Shown: piece by piece, positions 1-5,087 of the stretch
How positions within the stretch are numbered: the first letter of the stretch is position 1
Layout: every line of letters starts with the position of its first letter
DNA from: Planctomycetia bacterium
GTDB taxonomy: Bacteria > Planctomycetota > Planctomycetia > Pirellulales > UBA1268
DNA: 7,366 nt
Assembly: GCA_009923125.1 (NCBI GenBank)
Contig: RFUD01000109.1
Coordinates: 1 to 7,366 of the forward strand
Reading direction: 5' to 3'
Made by a program: the position numbers and the translations under genes
Notes under the pieces: model-generated
Told to the model about the DNA's origin: nothing
Seen by the model: only the letters and a program-made list of their open reading frames with translations
Database searches by the model: none

Positions 1-42
1 GCGGCCGCCGCCAGCGAACCCGGACCGGAGGGGCCCGCGTGA
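1..42 (+). CDS. 3' end of an upstream coding gene (partial)
   Basis: Frame 1 is open from the first base and ends at TGA (40-42), giving a 13-residue tail, AAAASEPGPEGPA, rich in Ala, Pro and Gly like a disordered C-terminus. The last base of this stop is the first base of the next gene's ATG (TGATG at 40-44), the same arrangement seen at two other junctions in this window, which supports a real gene end. The function cannot be judged from 13 residues, and the call rests on the junction pattern and open frame only. Confidence 0.5.
   Translation, partial: AAAASEPGPEGPA
27..33 (+). promoter_or_regulatory. Ribosome binding site deciding the start at 42
   Basis: GGAGGGG is a strong Shine-Dalgarno match placed 8 bases before ATG 42 and 5 bases before the adjacent in-frame GTG 39. 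The spacing, plus the TGATG overlap with the upstream stop, favours ATG 42. Confidence 0.6.
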
Positions 43-905
43 TGCTCGATCGTGAGGAATACATCGAACAGGCCTACCTGTTCCGGGTGCTCGCCGAGCG
101 GATCACGGCCGGCGTGGCGGCCCAGGAGGCCCTCGCCGCGATCGGACAGGAGGTGCTCGCCACCTCGAAACTGCCGCTGGCGATCGACTACCTCGTCGGG
201 GAGTTGAAGCTGGTCGGGACCCTGTCCACCGCGATGTCGCGGCTGCCGCACTACTTCGCGGCCTTCCAGACGTTCATCATGCGGGAGGCCGAGGAGGAGG
301 CGGGGCGGTTCGACATCCGCACGGCGCTGGCGATCCTGGAGCGCGAGGCGGCCTACCGCGGCGAGCAGCCCACACCGCAAGGGCTGTTCTTCTATCGCTT
401 CGAATGCCTGTCGCGGAACCGCCTCGACTATTCCCGCGGTCTCCTCGCCGTGGCCGACGACGACATCTTCGACGGCGAATGGAAGGCGTGGATCGAGACC
501 GTGGGGCGGCAGGTGGGACTCGTCGATCTCGCCGACCTGGTCTACGTGCGCAGCCCGGAATATTGGCGGATCGAGAAGCGCGACGCGCTGTCCCGCGGCC
601 TGCCGGACATGGGGCCCGACCGGGTGATCCTGTTCGGCGAGAAGGAGGGACGGATCGCGCGGGCCAACCGCGGCAAGGATCCGCTGTTCTTCTTCGCCGC
701 CCTCCAGCGGCAGCTCGGCTACCCCGTCGTGCCGCGGCCTCAGCCCGCTGCGCCGTCAGCCGAGAGCCCGGCCCTGTTGGCGCGGCGGCTCGAGCGGCTC
801 GAGATGCGGGTCAAGCTGCTCGAGGAGGAGGCGCGGGGCGGCATCGACCTGTCGCGATTCGATCCGAAGAACGCCGCGCGGTTTCCCGAGCCGCCGGAGG
901 GCTGA
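42..905 (+). CDS. Conserved protein of unknown function, planctomycete type
   Basis: This 287-residue soluble protein has no signal peptide or membrane segment. I do not recognise a catalytic family, but it resembles hypothetical proteins I associate with planctomycetes. The body is mostly predicted helix, with aromatic and charged stretches at residues 70-78 (HYFAAFQTF), 90-107 and 116-128 (FFYRFECLSRNRL), and 157-175 (a VGLVDLADLVYVR segment). Residues 229-244 are a Pro/Ala linker. Residues 245-266 are a charged, leucine-spaced helix (RRLERLEMRVKLLEEEARG) that looks like a short coiled coil and could mediate oligomer formation. ATG 42 was chosen over GTG 39 because of SD spacing and the one-base overlap with the upstream stop. 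Its own stop overlaps the glycerate kinase start by one base, so the two are probably translationally coupled. The coding call is firm; the function is unknown. Confidence 0.85.
   Translation: MLDREEYIEQAYLFRVLAERITAGVAAQEALAAIGQEVLATSKLPLAIDYLVGELKLVGTLSTAMSRLPHYFAAFQTFIMREAEEEAGRFDIRTALAILEREAAYRGEQPTPQGLFFYRFECLSRNRLDYSRGLLAVADDDIFDGEWKAWIETVGRQVGLVDLADLVYVRSPEYWRIEKRDALSRGLPDMGPDRVILFGEKEGRIARANRGKDPLFFFAALQRQLGYPVVPRPQPAAPSAESPALLARRLERLEMRVKLLEEEARGGIDLSRFDPKNAARFPEPPEG
896..901 (+). promoter_or_regulatory. Ribosome binding site of the glycerate kinase gene
   Basis: GGAGGG lies inside the last codons of the preceding gene, 3-4 bases before ATG 905. The spacing is short, as often seen where ribosomes re-initiate at a TGATG overlap. 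It supports ATG 905 over far upstream in-frame starts. Confidence 0.5.
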
Positions 906-2128
906 TGCATTCCGCGCGCGGCGATGCCGAGGCGATGTGGACGGCGGCGCTCGGGGCGGTCGAGCCCGGGAGCCTCGTGGGGCGGCATGCCGGGCCGCTG
1001 CTCGACCGCGTCACGGCGGCCGAGCGGGTCGTCGTGATCGGCGGCGGGAAGGCCGCGGCCGGACTGGCGGCCGGCATCGAGGCGGCGCTCGGCCCCGACG
1101 CGCTCTCGCGGCACGACGTCGCGGGGCTCGTGAGCGTGCCCGCCGGCTGCGGCCGCCGGCTGCAGCGGATCGAGGTCCGTGAGACGCGGCCCGCCGGGGT
1201 GAATCTGCCGACGCCCGCCGTGGTCGACGCCACGCGGGAGATGCTCGCCATGATCGGCCGGCTGGGGCCCCGCGATCTCGTGCTCGCGGCGATCACCGGG
1301 GGTGGCTCGGCGCTGATCGCGGCACCGCGTCCCGGCGTGTCGCTCGCCGAAAAGATCGCCCGCACGCGCGGGCTTTCGGAAGCGGGAGCCGACATCGCCA
1401 CGCTCAACGCGGCCCGGCGGGAGATGAGTGTCGTGAAGGGGGGCGGCCTGGCACGGGCGTGCACCGCGGGGCGGCTCGTGGCGCTCGTGCTGTCGGACGT
1501 CATCGGCAGCGACCTGTCGGTGATCGCGTCGGGTCCCTGCCTCGAGCCCGGCGGCCCGGCCGGCTGGACGACGCCGCGCGGCTGCCGCGTCGAGCACCTG
1601 CTCCTCGGTGACAATGCCACCGCGGTCGAGGCGGCGGCGGCGGTCGCCTGGCGGCTCGGCTACGAGGTGGCGATCGACGCGGCGACCGACGGCGACCCGG
1701 CCGAGGAGGTCGGTCAGCGGCTCGCGCGGCGGGCCCTGGAGCGGGCGACCGAGGCGGCCCGCGACGGCCGTCCGCGGGCGGTGATCGCCGGCGGCGAGGC
1801 GGTCGTGCGCGTGCCCGCCGACCACGGCGTCGGGGGACGCAATCAGCAGACGGTGCTGGCGGCGCTCGCCGCGGTGCGCGGGCTGGCCGGCGACTGGCCG
1901 GCGGGACTCGTGATCGCGAGCATCGGCACCGACGGGGAAGATGGTCCGACCGACGCGGCCGGGGGTGTGATCGACGCGGCCGTGGCGGCATCGATCGACG
2001 CCGCCGCCCTCACGACGGCCCTCACCCGCTGCGACGCCCATCCGCTGCTCACGGAGGCCGGCGGCCTCGTCCGCACCGGCCCCACCGGCACGAACGTGGC
2101 CGATGTCAGGATCGTGCTCGTGCGGTAG
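905..2128 (+). CDS. Glycerate 2-kinase, class II (DUF4147/MOFRL family)
   Basis: The 407-residue protein is a cytosolic glycerate kinase of the GckA/TtuD type, which phosphorylates D-glycerate with ATP, normally giving 2-phosphoglycerate. It has the N-terminal DUF4147 domain followed by the C-terminal MOFRL domain. Visible family motifs are GGGKAA (46-51), ITGGGSAL (130-137), NAARREMSVVKGGGLA (168-183), LSDVIGSDLSVIASGP (196-211), AGGEAVV (295-301), GGRNQQ (310-315), GTDGEDGPTDAAGG (341-354) and TGTNVADV (394-401). Length is slightly below the usual 420-450. The segment that in most relatives reads GHPxPD is here RPAGVNLPTP (95-104), a lineage-type variant near the substrate region. The open frame extends upstream to 404, but ATG 905 fits the TGATG junction, the SD and the family's N-terminus. 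The gene faces a hydroxypyruvate isomerase-like gene across a two-hairpin gap, suggesting glycerate/hydroxypyruvate metabolism. The family call is firm; 2- versus 3-phosphoglycerate specificity is inferred. Confidence 0.93.
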   Translation: MHSARGDAEAMWTAALGAVEPGSLVGRHAGPLLDRVTAAERVVVIGGGKAAAGLAAGIEAALGPDALSRHDVAGLVSVPAGCGRRLQRIEVRETRPAGVNLPTPAVVDATREMLAMIGRLGPRDLVLAAITGGGSALIAAPRPGVSLAEKIARTRGLSEAGADIATLNAARREMSVVKGGGLARACTAGRLVALVLSDVIGSDLSVIASGPCLEPGGPAGWTTPRGCRVEHLLLGDNATAVEAAAAVAWRLGYEVAIDAATDGDPAEEVGQRLARRALERATEAARDGRPRAVIAGGEAVVRVPADHGVGGRNQQTVLAALAAVRGLAGDWPAGLVIASIGTDGEDGPTDAAGGVIDAAVAASIDAAALTTALTRCDAHPLLTEAGGLVRTGPTGTNVADVRIVLVR

Positions 2129-2141
2129 GAGGCGTGCGTGG

Positions 2142-2163
2142 GGACGGGGCTCCAGCCCCGTCC
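2142..2163. terminator. Perfect hairpin 1 of the convergent gap
   Basis: Arms GGACGGGGCT (2142-2151) and AGCCCCGTCC (2154-2163) are perfect reverse complements. The folded loop would be about 4-6 bases around TCCA. It begins 13 bases after the glycerate kinase stop. There is no T tract, so it is not a classical intrinsic terminator, but its position between convergent genes suggests termination or RNA 3'-end protection on either strand. It may also be a copy of a dispersed palindromic repeat. Confidence 0.55.
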
Positions 2164-2166
2164 ATG

Positions 2167-2188
2167 CGACGGGCCTTGTGGCCCGTCG
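2167..2188. terminator. Perfect hairpin 2 of the convergent gap
   Basis: Arms CGACGGGCC (2167-2175) and GGCCCGTCG (2180-2188) pair perfectly around a TTGT tetraloop on the plus strand. The hairpin ends directly at the minus-strand isomerase gene's stop codon (2189-2191), so it would fold right after that mRNA's coding part. With hairpin 1 only 3 bases away it forms a tandem pair. No T tract is present. A termination or mRNA-stabilising role is inferred from position. Confidence 0.55.
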
Positions 2189-3112
2189 TCACACGTCGCA
2201 CACGCTCACCGCCTGCCGGAGGCCGGCGAGCGGGTCGCGGGTGGGGATGAACTCGTGCCCGACTGAGCCCGTGTAGCCCATCGACACGAGCTTCCGCATC
2301 GTGGCCGGGAAGGCGATCTCCTGGTTCTCGTCGAGTTCACCGCGGCCCGGATTGCCGGCGGTGTGGATGTGGCCGATCACGTCCTTGCACTGCTCGAGCC
2401 GGCGGATCAGGTCGCCGTTCATGATCTGCACGTGATACAGGTCGAACAGCAGCTTCACGCGGGGCGAGCCGACGCGACGGACGATGTTCGCCACGTAGTC
2501 GACGTCGTCTCCCTGGTAGCCGGGGTGTCCCTTCATCGGGTGCGTGTCGTCGCGCGTGTTGAGGTGCTCGAGGCAGATCGTCACGCCCTTCTTCTCCGCG
2601 TGGGCGGCGATCTGCTTGAGGCCCTGGACGCAGTTGTCGGCCCCCTCGTCGAGCGTGATCTCGCCGCTGGTGGGATCCTCGGCATCGCGAAACTTGTAGC
2701 CGGTGAACCCGATCACCGCGGGGATCTTGTTGTCGGCGCAGAGGTCGATGGTGCGGGTGGTGCGGGAGATCACCTCCTCGTGGTACCGGGGGTTGTTGAA
2801 CCCCTTCATGAACGGCGCGCCCGGCATGCCGTTCATCGCGATGGCGCTCGTGATGCCGTGCTTGGCCATCGTGGGCCAGGTGTCGGGATCGGAGAGCTCG
2901 ATCGACTTCACGCCGAGCCCCTTCGCGACCTCGCACATCCGCTCCATGTCCCACTTGTCGCCGGCGACGTTGAAGCACCAGTAGACGATCGAATGGTTGA
3001 TGTTTCCCTTGAGCGGCACGGGCGAGGCTCCTGAAGCGGGGACGAAGCCACCGGCGGCTGCCGCGAGAGCGGCTGATTGCAGGACGCGGCGGCGGCTGAT
3101 TTCGTTCGACAC
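2189..3112 (-). CDS. Tat-signal hydroxypyruvate isomerase-like TIM-barrel protein
   Basis: The 307-residue protein belongs to the sugar phosphate isomerase/epimerase (AP endonuclease 2-like) TIM-barrel superfamily, closest to hydroxypyruvate isomerase (Hyi), which interconverts hydroxypyruvate and tartronate semialdehyde. Residues 6-12 (SRRRVLQ) with an alanine-rich stretch at 13-22 form a twin-arginine signal, with a possible cleavage site near A29. Likely metal ligands are E182 (CLEHLN), D224 (LFDLYHVQ), H250 (IGHIHTAGNPGRGE) and E287 (GHEFIPT); the YHVQ and GNPGRGE signatures are typical of the Hyi branch. Position 250 is His, where I recall Gln in the E. coli enzyme, so substrate may differ. 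The start is GTG, five residues before the Tat motif as is usual, but no good SD is visible. The gene converges with glycerate kinase and diverges from a UDP-glucuronate decarboxylase. The superfamily is certain, the exact substrate is not, and export suggests an envelope role or another sugar acid. Confidence 0.9.
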   Translation of the reverse strand: MSNEISRRRVLQSAALAAAAGGFVPASGASPVPLKGNINHSIVYWCFNVAGDKWDMERMCEVAKGLGVKSIELSDPDTWPTMAKHGITSAIAMNGMPGAPFMKGFNNPRYHEEVISRTTRTIDLCADNKIPAVIGFTGYKFRDAEDPTSGEITLDEGADNCVQGLKQIAAHAEKKGVTICLEHLNTRDDTHPMKGHPGYQGDDVDYVANIVRRVGSPRVKLLFDLYHVQIMNGDLIRRLEQCKDVIGHIHTAGNPGRGELDENQEIAFPATMRKLVSMGYTGSVGHEFIPTRDPLAGLRQAVSVCDV

Positions 3113-3186
3113 GGCCGGTACGGTACCATCCTTCGGAAACCGCGGAAAGTCGCCCCGCGGCCCTTCCTCGCCTCCGGGAAACGTCG
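3113..3186. promoter_or_regulatory. Divergent intergenic region, presumed promoters
   Basis: These 74 bases separate the GTG start of the minus-strand isomerase gene from the ATG of the plus-strand decarboxylase gene, so promoters for both should lie in or near it. I see a short direct repeat (CGGTA twice near 3117-3125) with a GGTACC palindrome, and a weak SD (GGGAA, 3176-3180) for the plus gene. No convincing -35/-10 pair is visible. The promoter role is inferred from gene arrangement alone. Confidence 0.4.
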
Positions 3187-4161
3187 ATGCCCTCGCTCAA
3201 GCGGATTCTCGTCACCGGCGGCGCCGGATTCCTCGGCAGCCATCTCTGCGAGCGGCTCGTCGCGATGGGGCACGACGTGATCTGCGTCGACAACTTCTTC
3301 ACCAGCCAGAAGACGAACGTGGCCCACCTGCTCGGCTGCGGCAACTTCGAACTGCTGCGGCACGACGTCATCCACCCGCTGTGGCTGGAGGTGGACGAGA
3401 TCTACAACTTCGCCTGCCCGGCCGCGCCCGGCCACTATCAGTACAACCCCATCAAGACGATGAAGACGAGCGTGATGGGGGCGATCAACGTGCTCGGCAT
3501 GGCGAAGCGGTGCCGTGCGAAGGTGCTCCAGGCCTCGACGAGCGAGGTGTACGGCGATCCCGAGGTGCATCCGCAACCGGAAAGCTATCGCGGCGCGGTG
3601 AACCCGATCGGCCCCCGCGCCTGCTACGACGAGGGCAAGCGGGCGGCCGAGACGCTGTTCATGGACTACCATCGCGCGAACGGCGTGAACGTGCGGATCG
3701 TGCGGATCTTCAACACGTACGGCCCGCGGATGCATCCCTACGACGGCCGCGTGGTGTCGAACTTCATCCGCCAGGCCCTCGCCGGCGAGTCGATCACGAT
3801 CTTCGGCAGTGGTTCCCAGACCCGCAGTTTCTGCTACCGCGACGATCTCGTCGAAGGGATCATCCGGATGATGAACGGCCCCGACGACTTCGTCGGCCCG
3901 GTGAACATCGGCAATCCGGGCGAGTTCACGATTCGCCAGTTGGCGGAACTGACGCTCGAACTCACCGGCTCGACGTCGCCGCTCGTCGAGAAGCCGTTGC
4001 CGGTGGACGACCCCGAGCGGCGCCGGCCCGACATCACGCTGGCGAAGCAGCGGCTGGGATGGGAGCCGAAGGTGCCGTTGCGCGAGGGGCTGGCGAAGAC
4101 CATCGACTGGTTCCGCTCGGTGAACATCGGCGACTACCGCGCGCCCACGCCGAACTATTGA
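3187..4161 (+). CDS. UDP-glucuronate decarboxylase (UDP-xylose synthase)
   Basis: The 324-residue extended short-chain dehydrogenase oxidises UDP-glucuronate at C4, loses CO2 and re-reduces to UDP-xylose with bound NAD. The Rossmann motif is TGGAGFLGSH (10-19), with acidic D35 ending beta-2 as expected for NAD. The catalytic set is T118/S119 and E120 in QASTSEVYGDP (115-125) and Y147-x-x-x-K151 in CYDEGKR. Other UXS signatures are HYQYNPIKT (83-91), NPIGPRACYDEGKR (139-152), RIFNTYGPRM (173-182) and the late DDPERRRPDI stretch that carries a conserved arginine. The usual CPASP reads CPAAP (77-81). The length matches bacterial UXS and there is no N-terminal membrane anchor, so the enzyme is cytosolic. 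A weak SD (GGGAA) precedes the ATG by 6 bases. The product would feed xylose-containing exopolysaccharide or O-antigen, though no glycosyltransferase is in view. Other SDR sugar epimerases are much less likely given the motif match. Confidence 0.95.
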   Translation: MPSLKRILVTGGAGFLGSHLCERLVAMGHDVICVDNFFTSQKTNVAHLLGCGNFELLRHDVIHPLWLEVDEIYNFACPAAPGHYQYNPIKTMKTSVMGAINVLGMAKRCRAKVLQASTSEVYGDPEVHPQPESYRGAVNPIGPRACYDEGKRAAETLFMDYHRANGVNVRIVRIFNTYGPRMHPYDGRVVSNFIRQALAGESITIFGSGSQTRSFCYRDDLVEGIIRMMNGPDDFVGPVNIGNPGEFTIRQLAELTLELTGSTSPLVEKPLPVDDPERRRPDITLAKQRLGWEPKVPLREGLAKTIDWFRSVNIGDYRAPTPNY

Positions 4162-4169
4162 CACGGCGA

Positions 4170-4244
4170 GGCGCGGCATCCTGCCGCCCTCGCCTTGGGC
4201 GACATCCGTCGCCTGGTGCTCACCCGGCCCTCCGGGCCTGGCGC
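4170..4244. repeat. Direct repeat copy 1 (75 bases, three hairpins)
   Basis: This segment recurs 91 bases downstream with one substitution (A4204 versus G4295). Within it are three perfect inverted repeats: GCGGCA/TGCCGC around TCC (4173-4187), GGCGAC/GTCGCC around ATCC (4198-4213) and GGCCC/GGGCC around TCC (4226-4238). The preceding bases CACGG..AG (4162-4170) are also partly repeated before copy 2, so the full unit is about 90 bases. It begins directly after the decarboxylase stop and may act as a terminator. It has the look of a dispersed intergenic palindromic element, but a genome-wide count is needed. Confidence 0.85.
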
Positions 4245-4260
4245 GACAGAGCACGGTAAG

Positions 4261-4335
4261 GGCGCGGCATCCTGCCGCCCTCGCCTTGGGCGACGTCCGT
4301 CGCCTGGTGCTCACCCGGCCCTCCGGGCCTGGCGC
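4261..4335. repeat. Direct repeat copy 2, overlapping the VanZ-like gene end
   Basis: This copy has the same three hairpins as copy 1, at 4264-4278, 4289-4304 and 4317-4329. The only difference within 75 bases (G4295) falls in the loop of the middle hairpin, leaving the stem intact. Its last 25 bases (4311-4335) encode, on the minus strand, the final seven residues (RQARRAG) and the TGA stop of the VanZ-like protein, so the repeat appears to have replaced or extended that gene's 3' end. Confidence 0.85.
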
Positions 4336-4757
4336 CAGAGGTGGTTCGTGATCACCACGGCGGCGATGCCGAGGGCCAGGCCGATCACGTCGCAGACCCA
4401 GTCGAGCGGCTCGGCGGCGCGGCCGAAGAGCGGCTGCGTGGCCTCGTCGAGCGCGGCCCAGCCCGCCAGCCCCGCCCCGAGCAGCGGCGCATACCGGCCC
4501 ACCAGCCGGCCCCGCGACCGCAGCACGAGGGCGGCGAGCACCCCGAGCACGGCATACGCCCCGAAGTGCATCAGCTTGTCGGGCGGAAGCTTGCGACCGA
4601 GCAGGTCCTCGGGCTTCGGGTAGTGGGTCGTGAACACGAGCACGGCGGTGTACACGGCGGTCGCCACCGCGATCGCGCGCTGGGTCCAGATGCCGAACGG
4701 CTCCTGAAACAGACGGCTTTTGAGGCCGCTTTTTGGGCTTCGTTCGGCTTCGGGCAT
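4311..4757 (-). CDS. VanZ-like family membrane protein
   Basis: The 148-residue small integral membrane protein has about four hydrophobic segments, near residues 25-44, 65-80, 88-103 and 119-138. It carries the VanZ-like signatures: DKLMHFGAYAVLG (60-72; D60, K61, H64, F65) and DEATQPLFGRAAEPLDWVCDVIG (key residues D104, E105, Q108, R113, D119, D123). VanZ-like proteins are widespread; the founding member gives low-level teicoplanin resistance, but most have no known function and resistance should not be inferred here. A strong SD (minus-strand GGGAGGA, plus coordinates 4764-4770) lies 6 bases before the ATG. The last seven residues and stop come from the downstream repeat copy. It is transcribed divergently from the ACP gene with only 46 bases between starts. 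Confidence in coding and family is good; the physiological role is unknown. Confidence 0.88.
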   Translation of the reverse strand: MPEAERSPKSGLKSRLFQEPFGIWTQRAIAVATAVYTAVLVFTTHYPKPEDLLGRKLPPDKLMHFGAYAVLGVLAALVLRSRGRLVGRYAPLLGAGLAGWAALDEATQPLFGRAAEPLDWVCDVIGLALGIAAVVITNHLWRQARRAG

Positions 4758-4763
4758 CGGCTA

Positions 4764-4770
4764 TCCTCCC
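4764..4770 (-). promoter_or_regulatory. Ribosome binding site of the VanZ-like gene
   Basis: On the minus strand this reads GGGAGGA, a near-perfect Shine-Dalgarno, 6 bases before the ATG at 4757-4755. It fixes the start of the VanZ-like protein. Confidence 0.7.
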
Positions 4771-4787
4771 GCCCCCAACCCACTTCC

Positions 4788-4793
4788 GGAGGG
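4788..4793 (+). promoter_or_regulatory. Ribosome binding site of the ACP gene
   Basis: GGAGGG stands 10 bases before ATG 4804 and 4 bases before an in-frame TTG at 4798. It rules out the much longer reading back to 4720, which would overlap the divergent VanZ-like gene. ATG 4804 is preferred on codon type and family N-terminus. Confidence 0.65.
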
Positions 4794-4803
4794 CCCTTTG
4801 TCC

Positions 4804-5070
4804 ATGGACCGCAAGGAACTATCCGCGATCGTGCTCGAACTCCTCGAGAAGGAGACCGGCGAATCCTACCCGATGCTCGAAGACTCGACGTCGCTCCGCG
4901 AGGGGCTGAACCTCGACTCGCTCGACATGGCGGGGCTCGTCCTCCACATCGAGAGCCGGTTCGGCATCCAGATCGAGACGGAACTGCTCGAGGGAATCAA
5001 CACCGTGGGCGACCTGCTCACGATGCTCGACGCCAAGATCGCGACGAAGGTCGGACGGCAGGCGGCCTGA
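4804..5070 (+). CDS. Acyl carrier protein (pathway-specific type)
   Basis: The 88-residue carrier protein holds a growing acyl chain on a phosphopantetheine arm. The attachment site is S39 in NLDSLDM (36-42), the classic DSL motif, at the start of helix II; the acidic helix II/III region (LHIESRFGIQIETELLEGINTV in pieces at 45-66) is typical of ACPs. S39 and the following D41 and M42 match the consensus well. It is not next to fabD/fabG/fabF as a housekeeping ACP would be. Instead it opens a run with an inactive ketoacyl-synthase-like protein and an active ketoacyl synthase, so it probably serves a dedicated polyketide or specialised lipid pathway. The gap to the next start is 17 bases. The promoter must lie within the 46-base divergent gap or the start of the VanZ-like gene. 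A possible TTG start at 4798 would add two residues. Confidence 0.9.
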   Translation: MDRKELSAIVLELLEKETGESYPMLEDSTSLREGLNLDSLDMAGLVLHIESRFGIQIETELLEGINTVGDLLTMLDAKIATKVGRQAA

Positions 5071-5087
5071 ACGGAGGCGAGGGCGTG

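Noticed and set aside
404..904. Upstream extension of the glycerate kinase frame
   Set aside because: It overlaps the preceding gene in another frame, the translation is Arg/Pro-rich with no similarity to kinase N-termini, and ATG 905 has the TGATG junction and SD.
740..2041. Minus-strand open frame of 433 codons opposite the glycerate kinase
   Set aside because: The glycerate kinase on the plus strand has all family motifs; this frame is compositionally biased and has no motif.
2908..4314. Minus-strand open frame of 468 codons across the decarboxylase gene
   Set aside because: It is opposite the strongly supported UDP-glucuronate decarboxylase, runs through the repeats and the divergent promoter gap, and has no domain signature.
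4170..4335. Possible CRISPR array
   Set aside because: There are only two copies, the unit is 75 bases long with internal hairpins, the spacer is 16 bases, and there is no cas gene.
4195..4623. Plus-strand open frame starting in the repeats
   Set aside because: It is antisense to the VanZ-like gene and partly made of the repeat itself; the protein is low-complexity Arg/Ser/Pro.
4311..4757. Glycopeptide resistance gene
   Set aside because: The protein is VanZ-like only by family. No vanA/H/X neighbours are present, and most VanZ-like proteins have no known link to resistance.
4734..4770. Sigma-70-type promoter for the ACP gene (TATCCT near 4763)
   Set aside because: The -10 match is only four of six, no suitable -35 is found at the right distance, and it overlaps the minus-strand SD; it is too weak to annotate.
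4720..4803. Longer N-terminus for the ACP from ATG 4720
   Set aside because: It would overlap the divergent VanZ-like gene and place the SD inside the coding frame. ACP homology begins right after ATG 4804.
4341..5087. Long upstream extension of the synthase-like protein's frame
   Set aside because: It crosses the antisense VanZ-like gene and the ACP gene in another frame. ATG 5088 has SD sequences just upstream, so the extension is a stop-free accident of GC-rich DNA.
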